A stretch of DNA of 64,000 bases from CAVUWL01 sp963787415 (GCA_963787415.1 CAWBCO010000001.1:62001-126000), one strand, 5' to 3'. Counted from the first letter of the stretch, positions 18,002-28,010 are shown. Translations and numbers: made by a program. The notes: generated by a model not told the origin, from the sequence alone.

Positions 18002-18771
18002 AGGTTCTCGGCGACGCTCGGAGCTTCGCGGCGGAAGATCCAGATCGCAAAGGCGCAGACGCCGACGAAAATCATCCCCGCCGGGATCAGGTGGAGAGCA
18101 CCACCCGCCGCTTCCGCTGCAGTTGGCGCCTTCGACTTCGGTTCGGCGAGGACCCAGACGCGCACCTGCTCGAAGATCACCGAGAGTGGGTTCAGCATCA
18201 GAAGGTGTTCCTTGGTGTCGTGCGTCGGGCTCTTGGTGAAGGCGTTGACCGGATAGAGGATCGGCGTTCCGTAGAAGAGCACCTGGGCGGCGACGATCCA
18301 GATGATCGCGACATCGCGGAAGCGGACGAAGAGGACCGAGAGCGCCATGCTGACCCCCGCGGTGAGGATCAACAGTGCGGCCACCGCGACCGGGAAGAGA
18401 AACCACGTCCACTGCGGGCTGATGCCGAAGGCGAGGAGGAAGACGAGGACGATGATCAGGTTGACGCAGAGGTTGAAGAAGCCGGTCAGAACTGAGGCCA
18501 ACGGGATAACCAGGCGGGGAAATTGGGTTTTGCGTACCACCCCCTCCTGAGCTACCACCGACTGCACACCGGCTGTCGTCGATTCCTGGAAGAAGGTGAA
18601 GAGGACGATGCCGAGCAGCAGCATCACTGGGTAATGTTCGACCTTTTCAGACCCGGCGTGGAAGACGTTGGTGAAGACGAAGAGCAGGATGCCGAACAGG
18701 GCGAGCGGCCGGATCAGCGACCAGAGGTAGCCGAGCACGGTGCCGAAGTAGGTGCGGCGGAATTCGGTCAC
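17998..18771 (-). CDS. wzm: ABC-2 type polysaccharide export permease (Wzm/TagG-like), N-terminus displaced by a frameshift
   Basis: At least 257 residues with six hydrophobic segments; TVLGYLWSLIRPLALFGILL and VVRKTQFPRLVIPLASVLTG are diagnostic of O-antigen/teichoic acid ABC export permeases. The annotated GTG at 18771 is not the natural start: in the same frame the codons upstream read GGLRRFFDLLWLIS, which belongs to the family N-terminus, back to a TGA near 18882 with no start codon. The natural start is probably the GTG overlapping the wzt stop (GTGA, about 18883), with a one-base slip between. It partners the ATPase at 18880-20075 to export a lipid-linked glycan. Confidence 0.85.
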   Translation of the reverse strand: MTEFRRTYFGTVLGYLWSLIRPLALFGILLFVFTNVFHAGSEKVEHYPVMLLLGIVLFTFFQESTTAGVQSVVAQEGVVRKTQFPRLVIPLASVLTGFFNLCVNLIIVLVFLLAFGISPQWTWFLFPVAVAALLILTAGVSMALSVLFVRFRDVAIIWIVAAQVLFYGTPILYPVNAFTKSPTHDTKEHLLMLNPLSVIFEQVRVWVLAEPKSKAPTAAEAAGGALHLIPAGMIFVGVCAFAIWIFRREAPSVAENL

Positions 18772-18879
18772 CGAGATCAGCCAGAGCAGGTCAAAGAAGC
18801 GGCGGAGTCCGCCCCCGAGCGCCGAAGGACCGCCGACCTCGCGCAGGGCCAGATCTGGGGCGCTGCCGCGGCTGGGCGC

Positions 18880-20075
18880 TCACCGCGGACTCCCATCGCG
18901 CCCGCCGACGTCGATGCTTGCCTCGATCTCGTGGGGAAGCGAGACGATGCCGCCGCCCGCGCCGCCGAACACCGCGAAGTCCAGAGCGCTGTTGATGTAG
19001 AGGGCGACGCCGGCAGCGGCCGGCCGATTGACCCCGAGATGGACGAAGTAGCGGCCGGCCGCCAGCAGGTTCTCGATCTCGGCTCGAACCGTCACTCGCT
19101 CGCCCGGCTCGAGCGGGATCGGCCGCCGTCCGCTTGCGGTACGACGCCGAGGACTGAGACGGTGATCCCGTCGGCGTTGGCGATGCTGAAGCCGACCCGA
19201 GCCCGGCCATCTCCTGCAGCGCCTCGAGCTCGGCGCAGAGGCGGAAGCTGGCGCCGTGCTCGACGTTGGTGATCGGCTCGCCGGCCATGTTCTCGAGCCA
19301 GATATCGATCAGGTTCACTTCGTCGCCGGGCTGGGAGGTGACTGTCGCGTAGTCCTCGGGGCTGCCCCGTTCGAAGTTCAGCTGCAGGTAGTGGCGGCCG
19401 ACCTCGCCCGGCTCGCCGATATGGAGGATCTTGCCGTCGTCGATCAGCATCGCTCGGTGGCAGTACTCCTCGACGCTGGTCATCTCGTGAGTGACCAGGA
19501 CGATCGTCTTGCCCGCGGCTTTCATCGCGTGGAAGGCGTCGGCGCACTTCTGCTGGAAGGCGGCGTCGCCGACCGCCAGAACCTCGTCGATCAGCAGCAC
19601 GTCGGCGTCAGCCTCCAACATCACCGAGAACGCGAGTCGGACCTGCATCCCCGAGGAGTAGTTCTTCAGTTTCAGGTCGACGAATTCCTCGAGTTCGGCG
19701 AACTCGATCACCGAGTCGAGTTTGCTGCCGCGTTTCCTTCGGCGTGAGCCCCATCATCACCCCGTTGAGGACGACGTTTTCGCGCGCCGTCAGCTCCGGG
19801 TTGAAGCCGACCCCGAGCTCGATGAAGGGAGCGAGTCGGCCGGCCATGCGGATCGTCCCGGCGTCGGCTCGGTAGATGCTGGCGAGCAGCTTCAGCAGGG
19901 TGCTCTTGCCGGAGCCGTTGCGGCCGACGATGCCGAAGAACTCGCCCTGACGGATGTCGAAGGAGACGCCGTCGAGGGCCCGCAGCATGCGGACGTCGCG
20001 GGCCGCGAAGGGGCGCACCATGCGCTCCTTCAGTGAGTCCACCCGGTGGGTGGGGATGATGAAGGTCTTCTCCAC
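18880..20075 (-). CDS. wzt: ABC exporter ATPase with C-terminal carbohydrate-binding domain (Wzt-like), broken by three frameshifts
   Basis: Reading through three single-base slips gives about 398 residues. Residues 1-240 are the ATPase: Walker A GRNGSGKSTLLKL, signature YSSGMQVRLAFS, Walker B DVLLIDEVLAVGD, then VLVTHEM. The remainder is a beta-rich Wzt C-terminal domain (LIDIWLENMAGEPITNVEHG ... ENLLAAGRYFVHLGVN). Breaks are near 19735 (extra base, between GLTPKE and SKLDSVIEFAELEEF), near 19200 (missing base) and near 19120. Because conserved residues continue perfectly across each slip, I favour sequence errors. In Wzt proteins of O9a-type systems this domain reads the capped polymer end before export. 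Confidence 0.82.
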
Positions 20076-20125
20076 GTCCCGCGCTTCGATCGCGAGGGGT
20101 GCGGAATTCCCCGGCGGGCGCGTGA

Positions 20126-21037
20126 TTATGGCTTCGCCCTTCGCCTGCTCAGCTCAGTGCGCCCCCGGCTCAGCGCCCGTCTGCTGATCGCGATTGCTTT
20201 GTCGGAGATCGATTCAGGTGACGGTATGGGTGGGTCGGGCAGCTGTCCCTCCTTGCGCAGCACGACGATGAACTCGATCCCCACCCGTGCCGCCGCCTCG
20301 AGATCGAAGACGTGGTCGAAGCGCTGGCGCAATTTGAGGATCAGCTCGAGGAACTCGGCCTGGGTCCAGACGTGCATGTGGATCGAGTAGGCCTGTGCTT
20401 CAAGCTGCTTGGCCCGTTGCTCTATCCACTCCTCCGAGGCGGCCTGCGCGGCGCTGCCCACCGAGGGCGACTCCTCATCGATCACCAAACGGCACCACTC
20501 GCGGTAGTGCTCGGAGCGAGAGCGTTCCGGGCCTACCTCGAAGTCGGCGACCATGTGCTCGATCGGGGTGACCGGGCGGCGGAAGTCGAAGGTAAAGCGC
20601 TTGTCGGGGACGGCGTAGAAGAGGACGCCGCCCGGTTTGAGTTTGCTGAGGTGGGTCTCGATCGTCCCGATCGGATCCTCGGTGTGCTCGAGGAAGTGGT
20701 TGGCGATGATGAAGTCCTGGCTCTCGGCTGGGATCGTCGCCAGCTTCTCGCCGTCATCGACGATGTCAACTTCGGTCAGATTCCAGTCGGCGAGCTCAGG
20801 GTACTCGCGGCGCAGGTCCGGCGCTGCCATGCGGTCGACGTAGCGCACGTGGGCGTGAGCGGGGACGGCGAGCGGCTGGTGGAGCGGGCCGATCTCGATC
20901 CCCTCGCCAATCAGGAAGCTGTTGGCGAATGTCGTGCGGGCGTCGAGGTAGGTCGGCAGGGGTGGCAGCATGCCGGAACTCACCCCGGGGGTGTCGGCGG
21001 AGCTCATTGGCTGCAGGCTACCGGCCCGATCCGGCAT
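20126..21037 (-). CDS. SAM-dependent methyltransferase, polysaccharide-locus type
   Basis: About 303 residues. The N-terminal signature is FANSFLIGEGIEIGPLHQPL then VRYVDRMA and YPELADWNL, a conserved arrangement of a surface-glycan methyltransferase group in which motif I is GIEIGPL. Later come DFIIANHFLEHTEDPIGTIE, LKPGGVLFYAVPDKRFTFD and a YSIHMHVWTQAEFLELI region. Start is uncertain: ATG at 21037 or 21007 are both plausible, and neither has a clear ribosome site. A decayed copy of the same protein lies directly upstream (21112-21270). Probably methylates a nucleotide-sugar or terminal residue; target unknown. Confidence 0.8.
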   Translation of the reverse strand: MPDRAGSLQPMSSADTPGVSSGMLPPLPTYLDARTTFANSFLIGEGIEIGPLHQPLAVPAHAHVRYVDRMAAPDLRREYPELADWNLTEVDIVDDGEKLATIPAESQDFIIANHFLEHTEDPIGTIETHLSKLKPGGVLFYAVPDKRFTFDFRRPVTPIEHMVADFEVGPERSRSEHYREWCRLVIDEESPSVGSAAQAASEEWIEQRAKQLEAQAYSIHMHVWTQAEFLELILKLRQRFDHVFDLEAAARVGIEFIVVLRKEGQLPDPPIPSPESISDKAIAISRRALSRGRTELSRRRAKP

Positions 21038-21111
21038 GAAGACGAGAGTGCGAGGTGCAAGGCTGGCCCTCAAATCTTGCTCAGAAGCCCATTGTCGATC
21101 GCATATTCGGG

Positions 21112-21270
21112 CGTGAGGTTTCAATCAGCCAGCTCGGGATACCCCTGACGAAGTCTCTCAACCGCCATCCGATCGGCGTAGAGCACCGCGGTTTGGGGCG
21201 GTGTCGCGAACGGGAGGTGAAGTGCCCGACTCAAGACTGCCGGCTAGAACGCGCCGCCGCGACCTCGGTA
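21112..21270 (-). pseudogene. Remnant of a second methyltransferase (5' part only)
   Basis: The minus strand reads LHLPFATPPQTAVLYADRMA, then VERLRQGYPELAD, a stop, then NLTPEY. This aligns with LHQPLAVPAHAHVRYVDRMA and LRREYPELADWNLTEVD of the intact neighbour. The stop is TGA where the neighbour has TGG (Trp). A further frame slip separates an upstream LESG/EIG-like motif. The rest of the gene is missing. The divergence from the neighbour is substantial, so this is a true old remnant, not a sequencing slip of the neighbour. Confidence 0.6.
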
Positions 21271-21348
21271 CGAGCGTCAGATAAGACGGGAGGGATCTTG
21301 GCTGGATTGATTTGGCCGGAGTGGGCTGCCTGTGAAGCACGCTCATGA

Positions 21349-22308
21349 ATGAGGCTACCCTGTCGCCGCAGACAGCCAGTGCAACCAGCGATCTATATTC
21401 CCAATTTCAACAATCGTGGTCGCCTCACTCTTTTGCTGCGCAGCCTTCGCGAGCAGACGAGGACGGTCAAGGTCGTGGTTGCCGATAACGGGTCCACGGA
21501 CGACTCCCAGGAGCTTGTGCGGAAGGATTTCCCCGAGGTCACCCTGCTCGAGATGGGGGTCAATCTCGGCTTCGGCCCCGCCCTCAATCGGGCAATCGCC
21601 GCGCATCCTGGTGATCCGATCATCGTCCTCAACAACGATCTCATTTGCGAACCCGATTTCGTTGGGGCCCTTCTTGACTCAGCAACCGGCGGTATCGAGA
21701 TGTGCGCGGGGATATTGCTCGCCGAGGGAGACCCGCGCGTCATCGATTCGGCAGGGGTGATTGCCGACCGCACGTTAATGGGATTTGACTACCTCAACGG
21801 TGAGAAGCGAGAGGTTGCCGAGAGCGCCCCAGCCCCGCTTGGTCCGACCGGGGGCGCGGCGCTATACCGCCGCAGCGCCTTCCTGGAGGTGGGCGGTTTT
21901 GACGAGCGCATATTCCTCTACTACGAGGACCTTGATCTTGCTCTGCGGCTTCGGAGCAACGGTGCGAGATGCGCCCTGGCGCCACGCGCTTGGGCGGTCC
22001 ATGGCTACTCGCAGACCCTAGGGGCGGCCAGCAGCGAGAAGTACGCTCGAACCGGCTGGAGTCGCGGCTACATGTTGCGCCGCTACAGGGTGATGAGACG
22101 CCCACTTGACGCGGTCCGAGTGCTTGCGGTTGAGGGAGCGATTTGTGCCGGCCAACTCCTCACCGATCATACGCTGGGTGGGCTCGGCGGTCGGTTAAAT
22201 GGCTGGCGCGACGCCCACGGAATGGCGCGCCGTGAAAGCCCCAAAGAGGTTCTCGCCGACCTCAGCCCGCTTGACGCTCTTGTGATCCGTCGCCGCCGGC
22301 GCGCCTGA
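21349..22308 (+). CDS. Family 2 glycosyltransferase (rhamnosyltransferase-like)
   Basis: A 319-residue GT2 protein: AIYIPNFNNRGRLTLLLRSL, VVVADNGSTDDSQELV, NLGFGPALNRAI, IIVLNNDLICEPDFV (DxD region), then GGFDERIFLYYEDLDLALRL, the WbbL-type acceptor-side motif. The C-terminal 60 residues are basic with amphipathic helices, consistent with membrane association. Such proteins commonly add rhamnose from dTDP-rhamnose, whose synthesis genes are 1.1 kb downstream; that link is inference. Stop lies seven bases from the convergent, related GT2 gene. Confidence 0.86.
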   Translation: MRLPCRRRQPVQPAIYIPNFNNRGRLTLLLRSLREQTRTVKVVVADNGSTDDSQELVRKDFPEVTLLEMGVNLGFGPALNRAIAAHPGDPIIVLNNDLICEPDFVGALLDSATGGIEMCAGILLAEGDPRVIDSAGVIADRTLMGFDYLNGEKREVAESAPAPLGPTGGAALYRRSAFLEVGGFDERIFLYYEDLDLALRLRSNGARCALAPRAWAVHGYSQTLGAASSEKYARTGWSRGYMLRRYRVMRRPLDAVRVLAVEGAICAGQLLTDHTLGGLGGRLNGWRDAHGMARRESPKEVLADLSPLDALVIRRRRRA

Positions 22309-22315
22309 GTCGTGG

Positions 22316-23324
22316 TTATGTTGCGGGAGGTCGATTCGCCAGAGCGGCGGGGACTTTAGGTCGAGGATGTCGACCGAGCCAGGCGCGAGCGGCGTAAAGA
22401 GCACCTTTCTTGCTCAGAGATCGCCGTTCTCGGATCAGGGAAGGTAGCCAGCGCAGCGCTTCAAGCTTGCCCCGCAAGGTAGCACCGAAGCGGCGATCGG
22501 CCGCCGCCTGGGCCAGCGAACCAATCTCGATTACTCCGATACGCAGAACCGAGTTGGCGGGCATGAACTTCAGTTGAGTCGCGAGACGGTTGCGCGCAAC
22601 GAGGCGCGCGTTCTCGCCGCTGGGGTCGCGAAAGCCCCGCAACCAGACGGCGTTGCCGATGTGCCAGACGACAGCGTCCGGAACGTACTCAAACGTCCAG
22701 CCAAGGATGTGGGCCCGGACGTTGAGGTCAACGTCCTCGCAAAAAGCGAAATAGCGCTCGTCATAGCCGCCCAGCTCAACGAACATCTCACGGCGCAGCA
22801 GGCAGGCTGCGCCGCAGACGCCGAACGTCTCTGTAGGTGCCAGGTGCCTTAACTCCTGCACCTCTCCTGAGCCCTCCTCGAATCCCCTGCCATCCCGGGT
22901 CAGGGACTGTCCGACGCTGTAGATGCTGGGCTGGCTCTAGCTCTTCGCCATGATTGTCTTTCTCGAGTTGGAGAATGCGGGGCTGGACTCCGCCGAGCGT
23001 TGGTTTCGCTTCCAGGGCCTCCAGCAATTTGCCTAGGCATCCAGGCTCCAGCCTGGCGTCGGCATTGAGAATCATGAGCGTCGGCGCGACGGTTCGCTGA
23101 GCACCGAGATTAACCGCGTTAGCGAAGCCGGTGTTCCGCGGCAACGCGATGTGAGCGACGCCTTCGCGCTCAAGCAGGGTGATGGAGCCATCATCAGAAC
23201 CGTTGTCCACGACCAAGAGCTCGATCTCGACGTCCTGATTACCAAGGGAGCTGAGACAGCGAGTCAGGTGTTCGATCGAGTTCCAGTTGGGAACGACGAT
23301 TGCGACCGGTCGAGGTGCCCTCAC
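22316..23324 (-). CDS. Family 2 glycosyltransferase (rhamnosyltransferase-like), one frameshift
   Basis: Read through one extra base near 22935, this is about 336 residues. The N-terminal part has PVAIVVPNWNSIEHLTRCL, LLVVDNGSDDGSITLL, NTGFANAVNLGA and LMILNADARLEPGC; the C-terminal part has FGVCGAACLLRREMFVELGG then YDERYFAFCEDVDLNVRAH. The slip lies in a CCC run: the frame before it ends in EKDNHGEELEPA and the frame after it continues SIYSVGQSLTRDGRGFEEG. The GTG start at 23324 gives a start 5 residues before the first beta strand. It is a paralogue-type neighbour of the GT at 21349-22308 and convergent with it. Confidence 0.82.
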
Positions 23325-23415
23325 AGTCCGACAGCCTGACGGAGAAGCCTGCGCTCTGGCGTCCGCCGTCTCCCCGGATATCGGAAACACCGGGGTGGAG
23401 GGTAGCCTTTGCGAT

Positions 23416-24487
23416 GTGCAAGACCTCAAAGGCCTGATCCTCTCGGGCGGGGCCGGTACTCGGCTTCGCCCAATCACCCATACCTCAGCCAAGCAGCTCG
23501 TGCCCGTTGCCAATAAGCCCGTGCTCTTCTACGGGATCGAGGCACTGGTCGATGCGGGGGTAACCGAGATAGGAATAATCATTGCGCCCGAGACTGGGGA
23601 CGAGATTCGCACCGCGGTTGGCGATGGCTCTGAGTTCGGCGCGAGGATCACCTACATCGTCCAAGACAAGCCGGCCGGTCTAGCCCATGCCGTGCTTACC
23701 GCCGAAGAGTTTATCGGCGGCTCTCCTTCGTCATGTATCTGGGTGACAATCTGCTCCGCGACGGCTTCGTGGCCTCGTCTCCTCCTTTCGCCAGTCCGAA
23801 CCCGACGCGCTTATCCTTCTTACCCCGGTCGAGGACCCAAGCTCCTATGGGGTTGCCGAGCTCGATGGTGAGCGGATTGTGCACTTGGTTGAGAAGCCGA
23901 AGGACCCACCCTCCAACCTTGCCTTCGTCGGCGTTTACCTGTTCAGCCCCTCGATCTTTGAGGCCGCCCGCGGCTTGAAGCCATCCTGGCGTGGCGAGCT
24001 CGAGATCACCGAGGCGATTCAGGGATTGATCGACGATGGCCACCGCGTCCAATCAGAGGTGGTTACCGGCTGGTGGAAGGACACCGGTCAGCTGGCCGAC
24101 ATGCTGGAGGCTAATCGACTCGTACTTGAGGAGATCGAAACCAGGATCGATGGTGATACCGATAGCTCCCGGATCGAGGGTCGTGTTGATTGTTGAGCAG
24201 GGAGCGTCGTCTCAGGCTCTGTCGTTCGCGGGCCCGCAGTGATCGGCGCGGATGCCCGCATCGAGGATGCCTATATCGGTCCCTATACCTCGATTGCCGC
24301 TGACGTTCACATCTGTCGCTCCGAAGTCGAGCACTCCATAGTGCTTGCTGGATCTGTGGTCGCGGACCTGGGAACTCGAATGGAGGCAAGCCTGCTCGGC
24401 CGCAACGTAAAGCTGACCCGCAGCGATGGGATGCCAAAGAGCTTACGCCTCTTGGTGGGCGATAACTCCGAGATAGAAATCGTCTAA
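23416..24487 (+). CDS. rmlA: Glucose-1-phosphate thymidylyltransferase (long form), four frameshifts
   Basis: First step of dTDP-L-rhamnose synthesis: dTTP + glucose-1-phosphate to dTDP-glucose. Read through slips the gene gives about 357 residues: LKGLILSGGAGTRLRPITHT (nucleotide-binding), YIVQDKPAGLAHAV, MYLGDNLLRDGF, HLVEKPKDPPSNLAFVGVYL, WWKDTGQLADMLEANR, then a left-handed beta-helix tail (ADARIEDAYIGPYTS; EVEHSIVLAGSVV). The tail marks the long, about 355-residue actinobacterial/archaeal form. Breaks lie near 23730, 23780, 24183 and 24208, each a one-base slip. GTG 23416 starts exactly before the fold. Confidence 0.85.
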
Positions 24488-24550
24488 TGAGCCGAGGAAT
24501 CTCCAGCTCCGAAATCCGACTCTTTGTCGGGCAGGAACCGGGGGGAGGCG

Positions 24551-25402
24551 ATGAAGGTGTTGGTCACAGGGGCGGCGGGATGCTGGGCGGCGACGTGATG
24601 CTTGCCGCTGGGAACGCCGGTCACGACGTGGTCGGGTTCGGCCGTGCAGAGCTGGACGTGACCGATGCGACGTCGGTTGAGAGAAAGCTCGAGCCTGGAG
24701 CATCCCGACGTCGTCATCAATTGTGCGGCCTGGACCGACGTTGACGGGGCCGAGGAGGCCGAGGAGGCCGCGTTTGCCGTAAACGGGACCGGTGCTGGCA
24801 ACCTGGCTGCCTCTGCCGCGGCGATCGGCGCCAGTCTCGTCTACGTCTCCAGTGATTACGTATTCGATGGCGCCAAGGGTGCTCCCTACGTTGAAACCGA
24901 TCAGCCGGCGCCGCTCTCTGCCTACGGTCGAACCAAGTTGGCCGGCGAGGAGGCCTCTTCAGCGGCGAACAAGCGCCACTTCATCGTTCGCTCATCTTGG
25001 CTATTCGGGGTGGGAGGGGGCAACTTCGTTGAGACCATGTTGCGCCTCGCCTGCGACCACGGCGAGGTGCTCGTCGTCCGAGACCAGGTCGGATCGCCTA
25101 CCTATACCTGGCATCTGGCCTACGGGATCGTTCGACTGATCGAGGGGATTGAGTTCGGCATCCACCACATGGCCGCCGGCGGGAAATGCTCGTGGTATGA
25201 GTTCGCGCGCGAGATTTTTGAGCAAGCCAAAGTGGAGTGCAAGGTACTCTCGGGGACAACGGAGATGCTTGGTCGTCCAGCACCTCGTCCCGCATTTTCA
25301 GCTCTCACCAGCCAACGTGAGCACCCGATCCGGCTTCCGCCCTGGCAGGACGGCCTGGCGGGGTATTTCGCCCAACGCCAAACGGGAATGGAGGCAGGAT
25401 GA
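24551..25402 (+). CDS. rmlD: dTDP-4-dehydrorhamnose reductase, two frameshifts
   Basis: Last step of the pathway, NAD(P)H reduction to dTDP-L-rhamnose. About 283 residues when two slips (near 24578, in the GAAGMLGG glycine loop, and near 24695) are read through. Visible motifs: MKVLVTGAAG, HPDVVINCAAWTDVDGAE, LVYVSSDYVFDGAKGAPY, SAYGRTKLAGEEA (YxxxK), RSSWLFGVGGGNFVETML, DQVGSPTYTWHLA. A strong GGGGGAGG stands just before the ATG at 24551. The stop overlaps the rmlB start by four bases (ATGA), confirming an rmlA-D-B-C operon. Confidence 0.87.
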
Positions 25403-26382
25403 GGTTCCTCGTTACAGGCGCCGCGGGTTCATCGGCTCAACCTATGTTCGCCTCGTCAAAGACGAGCACGAGGTGAAGGTTCTCGACAAACTTACCTATG
25501 CCGGACGGCGGGAGAATCTCCCTGCCGGGGTCGAGCTGGTCGAGGGAGGATTGAGAACGCGGCGATCGTCCAGGAGGCGATGAAGGGGGCCGAACGCGGT
25601 GGTCAACTTTGCCGCTGAGACCCACGTTGACCGCTCGATTGACGATCAGGATGCATTTGCTCGTACCCACGTGATCGGTACCGGAGTGCTGCTTGATGCC
25701 GCCCGTGAGCTCGGGGTCGCTCGCTACCTTCAGGTATCCACCGATGAGGTCTATGGCTCGATCGAGTCGGGCTCGTTTACGGAGGCTTCACCGCTTGATC
25801 CCTCTTCGCCCTATTCGGCAACCAAGGCGGCGGGAGACCTGCTCGTCTCCGCCCACGTCCTGACCTACGGAATCGAGGCGCTGATCTGCCGTGGCTCAAA
25901 CAATTACGGGCCGCGCCAGTACCCCGAGAAGCTGATCCCATTGATGATCCTCAATGCCCTTCACGGGGACCCGCTTCCGATATATGGGGATGGACGTCAA
26001 GTTCGAAACTGGCTCCACGTCGAGGACTTCTGTCGCGGCATCCACGCGGTTTTGATCAACGGGCGCCCGGGCGAGGCCTACAACGTTGGGGGACCGGATG
26101 AGTCCGAAAACATCGAGGTGGTGAAGCGGGTGATCGAGCTGACCGGAGCCGCCGAGTCATTGATCGAATACGTGCCCGACCGCCCGGACATGATCGCCGC
26201 TACTCCTGGGAAGCGAGAAGATTCGCGCCGAGCTCGGTTGGGAGGCACAGGTTCGCTTTGCCGAGGGACTGGAGCGAACGGTCGATTGGTATCCGCGATA
26301 ATGCCGATTGGTGGGAGCCGATTCGCTCGGGCGAGTACCGCGAGCCTATTACAAGCGCCAGTACGGCAAGGCTCTGGGCTGA
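25399..26382 (+). CDS. rmlB: dTDP-glucose 4,6-dehydratase, several frameshifts
   Basis: NAD-dependent second step, dTDP-glucose to 4-keto-6-deoxyglucose. The span fits 327 residues. Conserved pieces: MRFLVTGAAG then FIGSTYVRLVKDEH, VVNFAAETHVDRSIDDQ, LQVSTDEVYGSIESGSF (catalytic Thr-Asp-Glu), YSATKAAGDLL (YxxxK), CRGSNNYGPRQYPEKLIPL, GRQVRNWLHVEDFCRGI and YNVGGPDE. The C-terminal DNADWWEPIRSGEYRE is also recognisable. One-base slips occur near 25427, 25550, 25594, 26190-26210, 26300 and 26345. Start ATG overlaps the rmlD stop; stop overlaps the rmlC start (TGATG). Confidence 0.86.
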
Positions 26383-26939
26383 TGCCGCAGCGGCTGGAGA
26401 CGACGATCGAGTGGGGTGATCCTGCTTGAGCCGCAGGTCCATGGCGATGAGCGCGGCTTCTTAGTCGAGACCTTCCGCCGCGAGACCTGGGCGGAGAAGG
26501 GCGTGTGGGTTGAGTTCGTCCAGCACAACCAATCACGCTCGGTATACAACACGCTCCGCGGCTTACATTTTCAGACTGAGCCTGGGCAGGCAAAGCTTGT
26601 CCGCTGCCCCGTGGGAAGATCTTCGACGTCGCGGTAGATCTGCGACGCGATTCGTCCAGCTTCGGGCGGTGGGAGGGCCATATCCTCGATGATGAGGCGC
26701 ATCGCCAGCTCTTCGTCCCAGTCGGCTTCGGCCACGGCTTCTTGGTTCTCAGTGAGATCGCCGATGTCACCTACCTTCTGTCTAGCACCTACGATCCTTT
26801 GACCGAGGCAGGGATCATGTGGGATGATCCCGATGTCGGGGTCGAGTGGCCGATTGCTTCTGGTACTGAGGCGTTACTCTCCAAGCGCGACAAGAATGCC
26901 CCTCGCCTCTTTGAGGTCGCTGACTCGCTCCCTTTCTAA
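26382..26939 (+). CDS. rmlC: dTDP-4-dehydrorhamnose 3,5-epimerase, two frameshifts
   Basis: Cupin-fold epimerase acting before RmlD. About 185 residues if slips near 26412 and 26612 are read through. Conserved blocks: LLEPQVHGDERGFLVETFR, VQHNQSRSVYNTLRGLHFQ (active-site His), LVRCPRGKIFDVAVDLRRDS in the restored frame, FGRWEGHILDDEAHRQLFVP and VGFGHGFLVLSEIADVTYL. The ATG overlaps the rmlB stop as TGATG. Length and motifs are normal for the family once repaired. Confidence 0.85.
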
Positions 26940-27021
26940 CTGGTTGCGGGCGGACCCGAGAAGCATTTCATTTGACTTGGTCTCTATCCGCACTAGGCGC
27001 ATAGAGTTGGACACTCAAGCG

Positions 27022-27867
27022 TTATTGCGCGTCAAACAATGTGTTTTGCGCCAACCACATATCCTGAGGGTAGAGGCTATCTTCTCCCGCGGGTAGGAAC
27101 TCGATGAGAGAGAGTCCAGCTCTCTCCAGTAGCTTTTCCATGTAGGCCTCGGGGTGATATGCAGCGCACATGTTGGATCCGGCACTCTGTGGAAAGTGGA
27201 CCACTAGCTCCCCGGCATCAAAATCAGTTGACTCGTCGCCGGAAAGATGCGAGTGAAAGCTCTCGCCCATCGTCGTGACGATCACATGCCCACCCGGGGA
27301 GCTCACTCGCCGCATCTCGAGCATCCATGGTTGCTGGAGGTCACTGCGGAAATGGGTGAAAACCGACAGTCCATAGACCAGCTCGAACTGGCCGTCAGCG
27401 TATGGAAGAGGCGGTGCGAGCCGATTGACAGCCCAGCTTGCGAAGTTCAAGTTCCGCCGACACCAAGCAATGGCGTCTGCGTTGTAGTCGCACCCACGGA
27501 TGTCCGCTTCGGTTAGATTTTTCCATCGCCGGGTTACCCGCCCCGAGCCGCAGCCGAAGTCCAGGATTGAGCGCATTTGCCCGATCTCGACTCGGTTCTT
27601 GGCGAGGATGTCCTCGATCGCAAGGGCGGACCGGCGACCCGCATCGAGATGGTCCATCGGATCGGCGATTCCGCTCACGGCGATCCGAAGACTCGCGGGC
27701 GGAATCGAAAGTCCATCTGGCGCCTCGATTTTTCGATATTTCCAGCCGCCCACGGCCGAGTTGATCGCCTCTCGCATGCGGAAAAGTCCGCGAAGCGCTG
27801 CCGAGTCGCGAAAGCTCGTCGGCATCGAGAGCATCCACTGCTTCGCAACGCGTTTGATGGCCTGCAT
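27022..27867 (-). CDS. SAM-dependent methyltransferase (class I)
   Basis: A 281-residue protein. Motif I is SILDFGCGSGRVTRRW; the acidic strand-2 end is GCDYNADAIAWC; FELVYGLSVFTHFRSDLQQ and VSSPGGHVIVTTMGESFHS follow. The FTHF/SVF pattern is common in small-molecule or sugar methyltransferases of polysaccharide loci. The N-terminal 70 residues are an extra helical region. Divergent from the methyltransferase at 28011 with 143 bases between; convergent with rmlC across about 80 bases. Target unknown. Confidence 0.8.
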   Translation of the reverse strand: MQAIKRVAKQWMLSMPTSFRDSAALRGLFRMREAINSAVGGWKYRKIEAPDGLSIPPASLRIAVSGIADPMDHLDAGRRSALAIEDILAKNRVEIGQMRSILDFGCGSGRVTRRWKNLTEADIRGCDYNADAIAWCRRNLNFASWAVNRLAPPLPYADGQFELVYGLSVFTHFRSDLQQPWMLEMRRVSSPGGHVIVTTMGESFHSHLSGDESTDFDAGELVVHFPQSAGSNMCAAYHPEAYMEKLLERAGLSLIEFLPAGEDSLYPQDMWLAQNTLFDAQ

Positions 27868-28010
27868 GTCTAGGGGCAGCTTACGGATATCCGAAAAAGA
27901 TGGCCAAATTGAAACATCCAGTCACCGGGTGAGCGCCGATGAGAGCTGACGATAGGCTTAGTGCCCATGCGCCCGTCCAGTAAGTCGCTGCTACGGCAGC
28001 AGGTCGGCCG

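Noticed and set aside
16358..18412. 684-codon open frame antisense to the GT-C-like membrane gene and the permease
   Set aside because: Low-complexity, rich in Arg/Gly/Asp/Glu, with no domains; it mirrors hydrophobic codon use on the other strand in GC-rich DNA.
25399..26939. Programmed frameshifting as an explanation for the rml breaks
   Set aside because: The slips are of both signs, scattered and not at slippery heptamers with downstream structure that I can see; errors are simpler.
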